Source: Linyphia triangularis
Lineage: Eukaryota > Arthropoda > Arachnida > Araneae > Linyphiidae
Length of the DNA stretch: 64,000 bases
Direction: 5' to 3'
Assembly (NCBI GenBank): GCA_963978545.1
Contig: OZ021723.1
Coordinates: 5,276,273-5,340,272, forward strand
Under the pieces are notes generated by a model. It was not told where the DNA came from. It saw only the letters and a list, made by a program, of their open reading frames with translations, and searched no databases. The position numbers were made by a program, and so were the translations under genes. Within the stretch, counting starts at the first letter, position 1. Each line of letters begins with the position of its first letter. Positions 40,660 through 53,419 of this stretch are shown here, piece after piece.

Positions 40660-41075
40660 ATCCCCTATGGTAAACCTGGTACCAGGAATATTCATAATTC
40701 TTCAAACTGAGTTCGACGATACCTTACATGCAATAATTATCTTTAAAATTGATAAACCGAAAGTGGTACCAATAGCATACCTGGTACTTTAAACATTCAT
40801 AATTCATCAAAACTAAAGTCCAACATACCATATTTATCTTGGAAATTGATAAACTGAAAGTGGTACTACCTATGCTATACCTGGTACCCTTAAACATTCA
40901 TAATTTTTCCAAGACAAGCCTAACGACACCCAACATGCCATATTTATCTTCAAAATTGATAAACCATAAGTAGTACCACCTATGGTACACCTGGTACCAT
41001 GAATATTCATAATTCTTCAAGTTGAGTTCAATGATATCTTACATGCCAAAATCTACTTGAAAATTGACAAATTGG
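40660..41075. repeat. ~105-bp tandem repeat, four units
   Basis: Units contain CCTGGTACC (40674, 40787, 40881, 40988), AAACATTCATAATT and ATTGATAAACC. The array leads directly into the SINE at 41.2 kb. Confidence 0.85.
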
Positions 41076-41079
41076 GCGA

Positions 41080-41390
41080 ATGCGGAAGACAGTAAACCAT
41101 CAAACTCTACCACGAACGAGTACTAGAAACTTGTGTATGGCAACTCAACTCCCAAAACTTAAAGAAATACGTTGCCATTGACAAAGAGCCTGTCTGCCAA
41201 GTTTCAGCTCGATTGGTTAGTTTGTACGCACAACGACCTATTTCAGTGCATAATAACGACTAATCAGTCCAGGACCCACAGCTTAACGTGGATTCCGAAT
41301 CACAACGAACATCCACACCTAACACAGGAATCAAATCCGGCACCTTTAACTTACAAGTCCAGAGCGTGCATCCCATTGAAAGTTTATACT
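41080..41390 (-). repeat. tRNA-derived SINE, second copy plus tail
   Basis: Minus-strand match to the 27.9-kb SINE across GTGATTCGGAATCCA and CTGATTAGTCGTTATTATG. The B box is diverged (GGATTTGATTCC). The 3' tail (41150-41215) is longer here and resembles 25.9 kb. Confidence 0.7.
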
Positions 41391-41394
41391 AATA

Positions 41395-42250
41395 AATTGT
41401 TACAAATAAATATTACAAGTTTTTTACAGTCTAATAAATATTGCAGTATAAATTATTTTTATTATACCAATCATTATTTTGGTTCACATAATAACCCATT
41501 GATATTTGACAAAATTTAAAATATATTCTTAACAACAATTTTAAAATTCACTATGAAATTACAATTTTGATGATATATGAATCTACAATTTCATTTTACA
41601 ATGGAAAGTAAAAATCAACACATCTTTAAAAACGAATGACATTTTTGCAAATTCCATTAGCCAATCGCAATGCATGGTTCATTTAGTCCTCTGTAATGAG
41701 TTGACTGTGACGTCAGCTCGTATAACCTCCACATTTATACTTTGCCCATAGTATCTTGGAACAAAATGTGATTGTTTTCATTTTTCAATGGAGATTTCCC
41801 GAAATTAAAATGTTTTTGAAAGTTAACTCTCTCTAAATTGTCATACAGTTCAAATAACACATGCAACTTAAAGAACAAATATTTCTCTTTAATTCTGTCT
41901 CTTCAAAAATTAAATTATTTAAATTTGAAAGATGTTATAAGCCATATAATTATAGTCCAATTCGTTCTCCTATACTTTAACATTACGTTAAAACTCACTT
42001 AAGCCTAACATGTCGGAAAAACTAACTTCCAAATGATAGCAAACCTGTTTGGCAACTTTTGGCATATATATCTGAACCTCAATTACAAGCTGATCGCCTT
42101 TATCTGTCGCCAAATTATGAAATGAAAAAAAGTGGTTTTAAATTAATTAAAAATAGAAAGAATTATTTAATGAAGTTCAAACCAGGGTAGGATTTTAAGT
42201 TGAAACATTCCGCATCCTATAATTCAATCCGTTTGAAGAGCTATAGATTA
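41395..42250. other. Non-coding stretch left of the Tc1/mariner-group element
   Basis: AT-rich, no coding frame or repeat that I can name. Confidence 0.4.
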
Positions 42251-44920
42251 TACTCTGTTTCTTTTAAATAGAAGCCTCAAGGTCACCAACTCCCCTTTCT
42301 ACCCTTGCTCGTTACCATGGTAGCACCCCCGCACTCGGGGAGGGGACTTTTTTTTTTTACACCCCAGTTCAGTTTTGGTGTTTTTTGTGTTCAGTTGTAT
42401 TGCTTTGCTTTCTTTTATTTAATTTCAATTTGGATAGAGTTTTCAACGTTTATTTTGATGATGTCTAGTCCTGATGTTAGGAAACAGTCCAAGAAAATTG
42501 TCTATAGTGTATATTGCTATTTGAAAGAGTTGGTTGTTTCTAGACCGGATGCAACCATTATGGAATTGTTTTCACAAACTCAGAAAGCTACGGCAGATGC
42601 GTGTGGCGTCTCTCGCAGTACCATTCAGAGGATTTGCGGTGAAGCTGACCGAAGTGTGGCTGTAATGCAAGCAGAGCCATCGTTTGAATCCCCAAAGAAA
42701 AACGGTCCAAGAGCAAAACCTGTAACGGATCTTGACGATTTCAATAAAAACTTATTGCGTCGGACAGTTCAAGAGTTTTACGACCGTGGTGAATATCCTA
42801 CATGCCACAAAATTAAAGAAGTTTTAATGCAGAAAATGGATTTTTCGGGTAGTAAAAAATCGGTGTGGCTTATGCTTAAGGAACTTGGTTTCCATTACAA
42901 AAAGTGTAATGATGGACGCAGTTTTCTTATGGAAAGGACTGACATTGTGGCAGCACGCATTATATTTTTAAGAAAAATGCACAACATAAGAAGGGAGATT
43001 TTAACTCGGCCAGTTGTGTACTTGGATGAAATTTGGATTAATCAAAATCATTCCATAAAATACGTATGGCAAGATTCCACAAGAAAAGGGGGCCTTAAAG
43101 TACCTGTGGGGAAAGGTTCTCGGCTGATAATTTGCCACGCGGGATCAGCTCACCAAGGATTCATTAATGGAGCACAGCTTGTGTTCCAATCCAAAAGTTC
43201 GGGTGACTATCATCAAGAAATGAACAGTATAGTTTTTAAAAAATGGTTTGTGAACATGTTAAGAGGATTAGAAGAGCCAAGTGTGATCGTCATGGACAAT
43301 GCGAGCTACCACTCAACTCAAAAAGAAAAAATACCAACAACTAAAACAAGAAAAGCGGACATTGTGGCATGGTTACAAACCAAGCAAATTGTTCATAATC
43401 CACTAAATACTGTTGCTCATTGTTAAGCAAAATAAAGAAAAATACAAAGGGTATGAATTGGATGAGATAGCATCCGAAATGGGACACGAAGTTGTGAGAC
43501 TCCCTCCCTATCACTGCCAGTACAATCCAATTGAACTTATTTGGGCTCAGGTAAAGGGAGAAGTAGCTAGGAAAAATACAACTTTTAAAATAAAAGATGT
43601 AAGAACTCTTCTGGAGGAAGCCTTGCTTCGTGTGACTGTGAACGACTGGAAGAAATGCGTTGATCATTCAGAAAAATTGCAGGAGATCGACTTTGTGAAA
43701 GAAGGCGTGAGAGATGAGATGATTCAACGATTTGTAATCAATTTACAAGATGACAGTGACAGTAGTTTCAGGGAGAGTGGAAGCGAGGATGAGGTTTAAA
43801 TAGCAAAATAATAAAGGTAAATATGAAATGAAAATTATAAATAATAGTAAAAGCAAGTACTTTTTTTAAATTGATGTATTTTTATACCATTTGAAATATC
43901 ATATTTTGGATTGACACAAATGTTTTGACTATTCGTATAAATATAATTAATCTTAAGGGCGACCAGAATCTAATCCATGTTAAAAAGCGCTTTTTTACGT
44001 ACCTTTTTCTCAGAAACTTCTCATAGCATTGGTTCAAAATATTACTCAGCAATATTAGAAAACTTTTGAATACTGGCATATGCTTTTCTAAAAAAAAAAA
44101 AAAAAAGGGGGGGGGGGGAAATTGTTTACTATAGATGATGCTTTGTTCACCAATTTATACCATTTTGAAGATAGCATTTAAAATATTGTAATGCATTAAA
44201 AATCTCAAAATGGATTTCGAGGTAAATTTTTGCCTTCCCACTCAAAACACAATGAGTTCAATGTTGCTAGTATAAATATACATTACACATAAAAGTATAT
44301 TATTGATTATACTACAAATTAATTATTTTTTGTAGTAATTGAATTACATTTTTAAATTTGAACGTAAAGAATGTCAACAATTCTAATATGAATATAGATC
44401 AGTTAGGTTTTTCAATTCCTTTTTGAAATATCAACAAAATTTGAATTATTCAAATTTACACTAAAAAAAATTCTTAACGTCAGTAAAACATTTGAAATGA
44501 AAAAAGAAACAAGTCATAAATTGATTTTTCAATAGAATTCGCTTGAAATAATATTAATTGTATTCATCAAATTTGCGCCAAAATACATTTGCATTGACAC
44601 GGCTTTAATTTTAATTTATTCAAACTGTGTAAGTGGCTTTCACAAAAATTATGTATATTCTTAAGGGGAAACAAAATTAAAATCCGACATTTTTTGTTGA
44701 AGTCAAAATCATTTTTTGTTACGTTTATTTTATACAAATACTTTTACTGACAAACAGTAACTAGTAAATAAAAAACCCGCATATTTGCGAGTATAGTTTT
44801 CTGAACTGAGGTGGTAAAAAAGACCAGGTCGGAAAGCGTCAGTCGCTGCCATGGTAACAAACAGGAGTAGAAAGAGAAGTTGGTGACCTTGAGGCTTCTA
44901 TTTAAAAGAAACAGAGTATA
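42249..44920 (+). mobile_element. Tc1/mariner-group (DD~80E) transposon with TA target duplication
   Basis: Element 42251-44918 (2,668 bp) has terminal inverted repeats of about 70 bp starting TACTCTGTTTCTTTTAAATA, closed on both sides by TA. The first 42 bp of the two repeats are almost identical. It carries one transposase gene; the rest (43.8-44.85 kb) is non-coding and includes an A/G homopolymer run at 44089-44119. Confidence 0.93.
42458..43799 (+). pseudogene. IS630-Tc1-mariner transposase with wide D-E spacing (one frameshift)
   Basis: Start ATG-ATG at 42458 (the longer frame from 42305 adds non-conserved residues). Order: N-terminal helix-turn-helix (ATADACGVSRSTIQRICGEA), catalytic block VVYLDEIWIN, second Asp in VIVMDNASYHS, a long insert, then LPPYHCQYNPIELIWAQVKG with the Glu. 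One frameshift around 43400-43413 separates the second Asp from the Glu. By count about 78-80 residues separate them, far more than the 34-39 of mariner/Tc1; I recall an ITm group described as DD82E (Sailor), which would fit. The acidic C-terminus ends at 43799. Otherwise intact, so recent activity is likely. Confidence 0.88.
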
Positions 44921-45820
44921 GTTAAGGCTGTACGTTTGTCTAAATTTTTACATCAAAATCTGGCTAGAACTCGTTTTTTTATTTCATTTTGGAATTTTCA
45001 ATATTTTTTTTCTTCGTTGTCTTTTAACCTAGGTACTCAATTTTTTTTCCTTGAAAGATATCACCGAGACGAATCTATGGTATTTTTTGTATAATTATGT
45101 GAAGTTTCGTAAGCGCGCTAGAAAATAGTCAATTTCGGCTTTTTCGCTGGAAGTTGTGCAGAGAATATATACTTACTGTCGTTTCTGCCTTTTTTAAGGT
45201 TGGCGGCGAAACGACCGTTTCGTCTGATAGAAGTGATTAGAATTTAAATTTAAGATACAATAATTTTAAATATTTCCATTTTAATATTTACTTTATTTTG
45301 CTAAATTTCTATGTTTATGTAAAACAAGAATTTTTTATCAAATTGATGAATAAGGTGCTTAGGCTATTTTATGCAAACTTAAAAAAAAAATTGCACTGCA
45401 GATTATTTTCTAATACTCAAATTAGTGCATAGACTGGCAGAAAAGTTTCTACTACTAGGTGAAAATCTACCTTTCCTTCCTTGAATTTGTTTTGCCACTG
45501 ATTGATGCAAGTCTGTGGGTCCCAGGTCACAATGTGCGAAACAAACTGTAATGAGAGCTGGGTCTATTCCTGGTGTATGTAACAAGGTCACCAAGTGAAT
45601 TTGGCACCAATGGAAGGGGGATAATGTTTCCACTATAACAATGCAATTTCTTGCCTTGTAAGCACAACTCAACAGTGAATTTATGATAACCCTAAATGAA
45701 ATATGTAGACTGCGTGGGTGGTTTTGTCATTTCGTAAAATTGTGAATTATCTATATTTTTTATAATTAATAAGCATACATGAAGTATTTTATTGTTTATT
45801 TGCAATTTGTTATGTTTTCC
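44921..45820. other. Non-coding stretch
   Basis: Minus-strand frame 45403-45672 (89 codons) has better-than-average base composition but no recognisable motif; probably the remains of a repeat. Confidence 0.4.
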
Positions 45821-46191
45821 AAGTACTCTTCCGTTTTCCGGGCGGAAGCGATAAATCGCCAAATAATGTAGAATTTTGCCAGCGGAATTTATGTGGATAC
45901 AAAGAGTAAACAATCCATTCGAACAAATTCTCAAGGACATCACCATATTCTGGAAAAACCAATTATTATAAACATTCTTTTTGGGTAAAACTGTTTTGTT
46001 TACAATTCATTAATATCTGTTTATAGTTAAACTTGTTTTGCTTACTATTAAAAAATATTTTTATATTTGTTTATATTTGAACGCTTTCGACTTTTATTCT
46101 GTTGACTGCTTTGTCATTCGCTTCGCTTGGCGACGCCTCGCGTTTGGTTGGCGACATTTGCACCCGGATAACGAAAGAGTACCATTTTCCA
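45814..46191. mobile_element. hAT-like MITE 1 (8-bp target duplication, one mismatch)
   Basis: Ends AGTACTCTTCCGTTTTCCGG and, complementary at right, CCGGATAACGAAAGAGTACC. Flanks GTTTTCCA/ATTTTCCA. The interior includes GGCGAC repeats. Confidence 0.7.
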
Positions 46192-46326
46192 TATTATGAG
46201 GGTTTCCTACCAGAAAGGCTGTTTGTTTTGAAGATAGCAATTTAAATCTTGCGTCTGTGACCTTTTTTTTTTAAAGTATTTTTAGCAATTGACTAGCAAA
46301 TTAAGTAGTATTTTATTGTTTTATTT

Positions 46327-46556
46327 GCATATTCGGTACTTAAGTATTATCGCAACCAGGTTGGCGCGATTTGACGGCATTCAATTTAACCAGTAAGCAA
46401 AATAATTTCTTTACGAAAACCACGCATACCACGTAGGGTTGCAGTAAGTAGCGTCGCCAAATTTGGCGATTTTTGGTTGCGTAAGTAGGGTCGCCAAATT
46501 TGGCGATTTATGCGAATTTTGGCCTGGTTGCGTTAATATGTAAGTACCGCATATTC
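46327..46556. mobile_element. hAT-like MITE 2 (perfect 8-bp target duplication)
   Basis: 214-bp element 46335-46548 with ends GGTACTTAAGTATTATCGCA and complement TGCGTTAATATGTAAGTACC, flanked by GCATATTC on both sides. The interior holds two copies of GTCGCCAAATTTGGCGATTT, a palindrome. Related to MITE 1 at the termini. Confidence 0.85.
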
Positions 46557-46917
46557 ATTATGTTTTCAGTCATTAAGTTTGAACAAACATTTCGAGCCGC
46601 ATCTTGACTTGGTAATAACCAGAAACTATGTCATTTTGGCGTTGTTATCAACTTATAATTTCACGACAACAATGTCAAAGAAACAATACAAATGTAGTAT
46701 AAAATATTTCTTTGGCATTTTTTTTTCCAAATAAAAGCTGATTTTGGCAATGGGCTTCATTTGAAGTTATATTTGAATTTCATTTTTTATTTCATTTTAA
46801 TTACTGTGTTTTTTAATTTTGATGAATTTTTTGATTGCCTAATGGAAAAAATAGCCAAATGTCCTAAACTAACCACTGAGCAAAAGTTAACCTCTCTAGA
46901 AAAGACATTGCAAGTGT

Positions 46918-46998
46918 AGCGGTCGATGTATGCTAACGGTGAGTCGAACCCTGGACTCCTAGATCAGAAGACGAGTGCATTAACCACTAGACAAAAGA
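46918..46998 (-). repeat. tRNA-like SINE head
   Basis: On the minus strand, A-box TAGTGGTTAATGC and B-box GGGTTCGACTC with tRNA-like spacing. The acceptor stem does not close convincingly, so a SINE head or tRNA pseudogene is more likely than a functional tRNA. Confidence 0.5.
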
Positions 46999-47235
46999 TA
47001 TCTCTAGTATATGGTGTTGTATCTGTTATTTGTGCACAATAAAATAAAATGATTGTATATTTGAAATTGAGAATTTAGAAATGCATTATATGCCTGCAAT
47101 GGTCCGCAACTTTTTGGAAAATATGTTTTTCAACATTTGCAACAAGCAATGTCTAAATCAACATTTCAATGTTTTTTCAGTTTTTGTAATACTTTTAAAA
47201 AAATCACGACTATTGTAAAATTCAATACATGCCTA

Positions 47236-49045
47236 AGGTAAGTGTCCACGGGCGAGAAAACGTGCGCGAGTTCGATGCAAAACGGCTTCTCGCTCGTGTA
47301 CACACCCTTGCGAGTCCACTATCGGGAAGTTTTAGTTAGTTGCAGCAAGACTTGCTCCGACCGAAAATCCTCTCGTGGACACTAGTTCTGCAAGTTTTCT
47401 TCCTTGATTCCAGCCGTTTGGAAAATATTGCAGCTTCTCGCCGCAAGTTGACAATCGAATCCTCAATCGTGAAGCAGATTTTATTTTGATGCTGCTGATT
47501 TTATTAAATAATTCTTTTGAATTATTCGCACTGTATAGGACTTATCATTATTGCATAGGATTAAAGATGAGCTTTTACAAAAATTACAAGATTGTAAATA
47601 TAAACGCATGTCAATTTTCTCCCTTTGAAGATCCGAATGACACATTCATTTGGAAGTTTCTGAGTTTAGTAGAAATTGGTAAAACTATCTTGAATTAAGT
47701 AAAAATAGCATGAATTTGATTAATTAAAAATACTAAAATACTTTTGTATCAAATATAAGGTTAAATATGGTTTGAAAAGGCACAGTATGATTCATTCTCA
47801 TGTAGCGAAACAATTTCCTTCATGCGTTATCGTGTATAATTTTCTTTTTGCAGTATTAAAAAATATAATATGAAGATCTTTTGACTAGATGTAATGAAAA
47901 TTAATGTTTACTGCCTGTGCAAAACTCTATTTTATTTCAGTTAAATAAACTGAAATAAACTTGTACAACATTTATACTTCACACATCTCGGGTTGGGCCC
48001 GATGGCGTGGTGTATAGTGTTTTCTTTTGCACTCGAAAGATTCCTGGTTCGATCCCCGTTAATTTTTTTTTTTTAGGTTTTCAATTTGGAATTTTTTATT
48101 ATGTGGATTAAATTAATTTTATTGTTATAATAATGCGATGTATCATATTATTCAGAATTAATATAAAATGCAAAATAACTATTGATTCTTATTTTGATTT
48201 TTTAGATTTTTTTTTAACGTTCTCAAATGCATATTCGTTATTTAATCAGATAATTATTTTTTCATAAGAGTTTTCATACTCTTATGAAAAACAGGAAATT
48301 ATTAAAATATTTTACAAAATATCTGTTTAAAACATATTTGTTTCATAAAAGTGATATTTCTTATAGCAAAAATGAGAAAAAAAAGAAAAGAAAAACTTTA
48401 CTTCATAAAACTGTACTTAAAATCAGTATAATGTATATTTAAAAATAATTTGAGTAATAATTGTTATATATAAAATAGATAATAATACAATACCATTAAA
48501 TTTATAAAAAACGATCCTTTTCTTTTCCTAGAATTCTTTTTTTTTAGATAAAAATTCATTGAAAAACTATAATTGTCTTTAAAATTTGCCTGTTGTTCAC
48601 AACAATTATTATTCCTCAAAGAAATAATTTTATTTCTTGTAATATGTTAACAATTATTTATTATACATGGTTAATAATTTAAATGATAATATAAATTTTT
48701 ATAATTGAACTGCCAATTAATTGTATACGGTGTATTATTTTACTTAAAATCTTGTCTCCTAAATAAATTATTTTCATCTAACATAATCATCTAAAAATCC
48801 TGAATAAATGAAAAACAAATATTGCCGTTATTATGCAAAAGCAAAATTACAGCCGATTTTCCCCCGAGAATCCATTTCCTTCTCGCAGTTGCACGCCGCC
48901 TTCGTGGACACACCTATGCAAGATTTCTACTGGGAGAAAATTGCAACCACCCCTCCGCGAGTAAACTTGCATATGCAGTGGAAACAGTGCAGCAAGTTCC
49001 TCACATGGAACTCGCGCGAGTTTTCTCCCCCGTGGACACTTACCT
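47236..49045. mobile_element. PIF/Harbinger-like non-autonomous element
   Basis: Termini AGGTAAGTGTCCACGGG and CCCGTGGACACTTACCT are exact complements over 17 bp, and similarity continues inward (GAGAAAAC, CGCGCGAG). Flanking CTA/TTA resembles the 3-bp TWA target of Harbinger elements, with a mismatch. The subterminal 200 bp at each end are GC-rich, the middle AT-rich. No transposase. It hosts a SINE at 48.0 kb. Confidence 0.75.
47996..48078 (+). repeat. tRNA-derived SINE with T-run
   Basis: A-box GATGGCGTGGTGTATAG, B-box GGTTCGATCCC, then a run of T that would stop RNA polymerase III. Confidence 0.55.
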
Positions 49046-49049
49046 TTAG

Positions 49050-50565
49050 AGTCTATCTATACTAAAAGACATACAAAACCCTAATAAATCGATCCTTTAT
49101 ATGCACATGAACATGTTCTATACGCAATATTAAATATATATATATATATAAATAAAGCAAAACTATACATTGCATTCGTACGTGGAAAGGTATGCTGTAA
49201 TTATACACGGATTCCTTAAGTGAACAACAAATTATATAACAACTTTGCAATCCTTACCCACTTAAATACGCTTGAAATACCATACAAATGTTATATTTCT
49301 AATATATTTATTCTAATATATTTCTAATAATTATATAATAAAAAATATAAAACATACATATCACGCCACCAGTAAATCCAGAGCCATCTACATTACATAA
49401 ACTTACAAAATTTTAACAAAAACAAAGTAAGGGAGTTGGGTTGCTAGATCTAAAAGTGATATCTTATATTGATAATTAAATTTCAAGCCAGTAAAATATC
49501 CACAAAACTCTTAAAACAAATTTCAAAATATGAAAATAATCTGAGCAATTTAAAAAAATATGAAACGCCAAAATCTAGAAGATATTCTTTACAGCACAGT
49601 CGCTCGAAAAAATAATGAAGCACCGGTACTCTTTCAAACTGGAAACGCGTTAATGATTTTTGGAAAGCGAATCGATTCTTTTTTTCAAATCATCGATTCG
49701 TTAGCTAAATCGATTCGCTCTCCCAAACAAAAACATACACAAGGCACAAGGAGCGTCTCCAAGCAAGGTGTCAAACTGAACAGATTTTTTTGGAAATCGC
49801 CGTGCGAAAACCTTCACTGTTCGGCATTTCTTATTGAACGTTGACCGTTCTATGTCCACATACGGTGGGAACAAGTTCACTTTCCCACGTTAAATGGATA
49901 AACATGGAAACGTTCCTCATTCATTTTCACGAACCTTTTTTGCAACGTTGGCGAATGGCGTTTCCATGTCAAAATGTATCTTCAGCACCTCTTTACAAAT
50001 CGTTCATTTTGTCAAAATGTATCTTTTTCGACATAGACGGTCACCTATTTTTATTTCAAAGACATTCTCATTGTGTGTGCTTCTCTTTCATTAAAATATT
50101 TACCTTTCCTTTCAGAATTCTTGTTGTAATAACTTTCAAAACTTAAAAATATTATTTTCATGCAGATTAATTATATTATTATAGTATTATTGTACAATTT
50201 AATTAAACAGTTATAAAATATTTTTATGTATATATTTCATTTTAAATAAATCATTTTTATCTTTTAATTTGTTGTGTTTATCATTTCAAATTAATGAATT
50301 TTTTTTTAAATTCTAGATATCAGAATTGAAGTTTTAAGAAGAATATAGTATTTTTTGAGTGAATACTTTTAAAAAATATTTTTTTGCTATATTTTCATTA
50401 CATAATCATTCGTAAATAGATAAAATATATTAATCAATAAAGAATTATAATTAAAATTTATTATAGTATAAATTTTTTATTATTTTGAATAATAGATGCT
50501 TCTAACCACGTTCTGGATATCAGATATGAATAACTTTTACATTATAACATGTTAAAATGAAAAAA
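49050..50565. other. Non-coding stretch with decayed repeat
   Basis: 49590-50000 is less AT-rich and has alternating open frames on the plus strand without any motif I recognise; it includes repeated ATCGATTCG/AATCGATTC words (49670-49720). AT-dinucleotide tract at 49133-49153. Confidence 0.4.
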
Positions 50566-50577
50566 ACATGTCTCAAA

Positions 50578-50695
50578 AATAAAATATTTATTTAAATCCT
50601 TTTATATACAATCAATAATATTTATTTAAATCATTTTATATACAATCAATAATACTTATTTAAATCCTTTTATATACAATCAATAATACTCTTTC
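50578..50695. repeat. 38-bp tandem repeat, three units
   Basis: Units of ATTTATTTAAATCCTTTTAT plus ATACAATCAATAAT. Confidence 0.9.
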
Positions 50696-51235
50696 TACAA
50701 GTCTAAACTATTTGGTAGACGTTATTTCCATATAACATGTATAACATTTTTTATTCGAAGTACGTCCACATGGTACTGGATTCTGAAAAAAAAAAAAAAA
50801 AAAAAAAAAACATGAGTTCAATCGATTTTCCCACAATTTTTCTTTCCCCAACACTCTCAAGGGGTTGGGGGTGGGGTGGGGGGGCTCCATAGGAGCCCAT
50901 GTTAAATTCAACAACTTTTGGGGGATCTCATTCAATAACCGATTCTTCAATCATTATTAAAAAAAAGTATGCTATTTTTCCTCGACCCAAGTAGCACAGC
51001 AGTATTGGCCAATATCAGCCCTACATTGTCCAATCCCGATGTGGAACGGCGCAAAATCGGCCGTTCGATGCCGATATTGCCCAATCTCGCCCAAATTTGG
51101 ATAGACGATACTCGAAAGTTTGAAAGTTTGATGGACAGTTTTAAAATTGAAATATTTTATGTATAAGAAAGGAATGTTTGTGTTAATATGTTTTGCGATG
51201 TTTTTAACACGTTTTTAAGCATTTTTTAAAAAATC

Positions 51236-51434
51236 ATGTATTTTGGAACGATCTCTAGTTACGGCCAAAACCGGCAGATTCCGATACAAAACGATGCGCA
51301 GAATTTCTCAAAAAGAATCGCCACCGAGTGGCTGAAGCAACTGAAGTGCCCGGATGTGTGTTTGGGAAGTTTGTTTATATCGCCGGCTCGACTGTCATTT
51401 GTAACATTAAAATTGGATCGAATTCTTGATATTG
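51236..51434 (+). CDS. Possible first exon inside the 4.9-kb element
   Basis: From ATG at 51236, 66 codons of balanced composition (includes ATEWLKQLKCPDVCLGSLF) end in frame at a consensus donor G|GTAAGT at 51435. Unrecognised. Candidate further pieces are 53217-53415, with acidic EDEN-type sequence and a GTAAG donor, and a short last exon at 54334, followed by AATAAA at 54402. The 53.2-kb piece has a stop two codons after its most obvious acceptor, so the gene model is unproven. Confidence 0.4.
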
Positions 51435-53216
51435 GTAAGTGTTGTAACAATAATTTGTCGATTTCATGTGGTTATGTTTCGGTACCTACGTATTGCATTG
51501 TTGGTTTTCGTTAATTTCAACCATACTTGATTGCCGACTTGGCATGGTTTGATTTACAAAATTGATGTTGACAAAGGTAATTGGTATTCACATTAAACTT
51601 GATAAAGAATCAAGTTAGTTTCAATTATTTATTTAATACTGTTTAAAATATTATCAAGATTTTCAGCTTTTATGTCATCTGGACAAGATTAAGAGCTTTT
51701 AGGAAATCCGAGCTTTTATCTCGTCCTTACTCGGATGCAAACTAACACTCATTTACCCATTCCCCCTCTCCATTGCTTGTTTCAAATCATGCTCATCATT
51801 GAAATACTTATACTAGATGTTACATTCTAGTTATAATATTTATAAATATTAAATATTTATCATATTTGTTATCGTTAGTTTATATTGCGGAATTTCCTAT
51901 ATTTGCTCCTTATGAAATTGAATATCCAAGCTCCGTGATTAGCAGCTCTGTTAATAGAATATATTGTGAATTGCACATATTGAGGAAACCACATTAAATT
52001 AAAACACGCCTATTACTCAATCTCAAAGGTGGTGTGGAATAGGGTGCATTATCTCAATCAACCTCTTGGCATAAAAGGTAAATGATTGTTCTAAAAAATG
52101 TCAATTTTAACAATATGTATAACTATTGTAATTATGCCTTCTATTTTTAAAAAAATATAGCAAACCCTGTTAACGCAAAATTGCTTAACATAAAATCACA
52201 TTTAATGCGAAGGAAAAGCGGTTTTCCGTACTTAAAACTTAACTTTAATTTATTTGTTTAACACAAAATTCGGTTAAAGCGAACAATTTCAGCGGCCAGA
52301 TCGACTTAGCGTTAACAGGGTTTAACTGTATGTACATTTCCCTATTTAAAAGGTCTGTCTTGTGCAATTATTGATTACTCAGAAAAGAGCAATGAATACA
52401 AATTTTTGAAATATCTACAAAAATATATTTTGAATGCCTAGCTTCCTTTGTGTTAATCTAAACACACTGTGCAAAGATGTTGTTTTTATAAAATAAAAAT
52501 GTTTTTTTCATTTAAAGAAAAGACTCCATTTGAAAAGTAAACAAATATTGTAATCAAGTATTATTGTTAGTGCTATTCATAGTGCAATTTTCTGTCTTGG
52601 GGTGAAAAGTGTAATAGTTGTAGCCTTCCTTCCCTCGGCAGTAAAATGCCAGTATGGCCTTTCAATAGTTAATTTGTTATTCTGTTCAGTTTAAAATAAA
52701 GATACATACTGTTGTAGGGTTCATTGATGGAAATGGAGAACCCATAGAAGTAATTCCTTCATCTTGGTTCATCTCAGACAAAAGTTGTCTTTGGCAGTTT
52801 GCAATGAATGGGGGGGGGGGGTATTTACATGATTAAAGAATATATACCCTCATGGCAAACATTTAATTTTAAAATCTATTGTACATACAGTAAGTAAATT
52901 ACAATTTTTGTATAGGGTATACAAATAATTAAAGGTATCACAAATATTGTTTCATAAGTTTTTGATCTACTTATCAATTCAAGTTTTAATGGTGTAGATT
53001 TTTGAAATTGTGGACATGAATAACAGATATTTATTAACAGATTTAAATAATATCCTATTTTAATTTCCCAAACTGAAGATTGGTTTTTTAGTGAGTGATA
53101 CTATAAGTGCGCTAAGTAAGATATTTAATTGTATAAATAAATTGTATATGAAGTTTTGCAACTAGTTTGAGATAGCATATATCCATAATTTTCCTATTTA
53201 GATTCCTTTTAACAGG

Positions 53217-53415
53217 CATAAGATAAAGCTGAGCTTGCTCGTTCAATATCTAGCATTGGGAGTGATTCTTCAGAAGATGAAAATTTATTAACACAGAAAA
53301 GACATACTCATATTCCAGCCCATTTCAAAGACGATTATCTTTTTTTGGAATCCCACAAAGAAACAAGCAAAAACTTATTTGTAAACCAAAAAGCGTGAAA
53401 ACTTTCTCTGCCAGG
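53217..53415 (+). pseudogene. Exon-like fragment
   Basis: Open frame with ISSIGSDSSEDENLLTQKR and HIPAHFKDDYLFLESHKE, then a TGA; bounded by TTTTAACAG on the left and CAGGTAAGAA on the right. Composition stands out from its flanks. Probably part of the gene started at 51236; a frame error or a different acceptor is needed. Confidence 0.35.
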
Positions 53416-53419
53416 TAAG

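Noticed and set aside
43341..43667. 108-codon minus-strand frame within the transposase gene
   Set aside because: Shadow of the plus-strand transposase frames.
46918..48078. Functional tRNA genes at 46.9 and 48.0 kb
   Set aside because: Pol III boxes are present but acceptor stems do not close; SINE heads or tRNA pseudogenes are more likely.
49560..50146. Overlapping plus-strand frames of 94 and 101 codons
   Set aside because: No motif, no splice or polyadenylation context, and repeated ATCGATTCG words suggest a decayed repeat.
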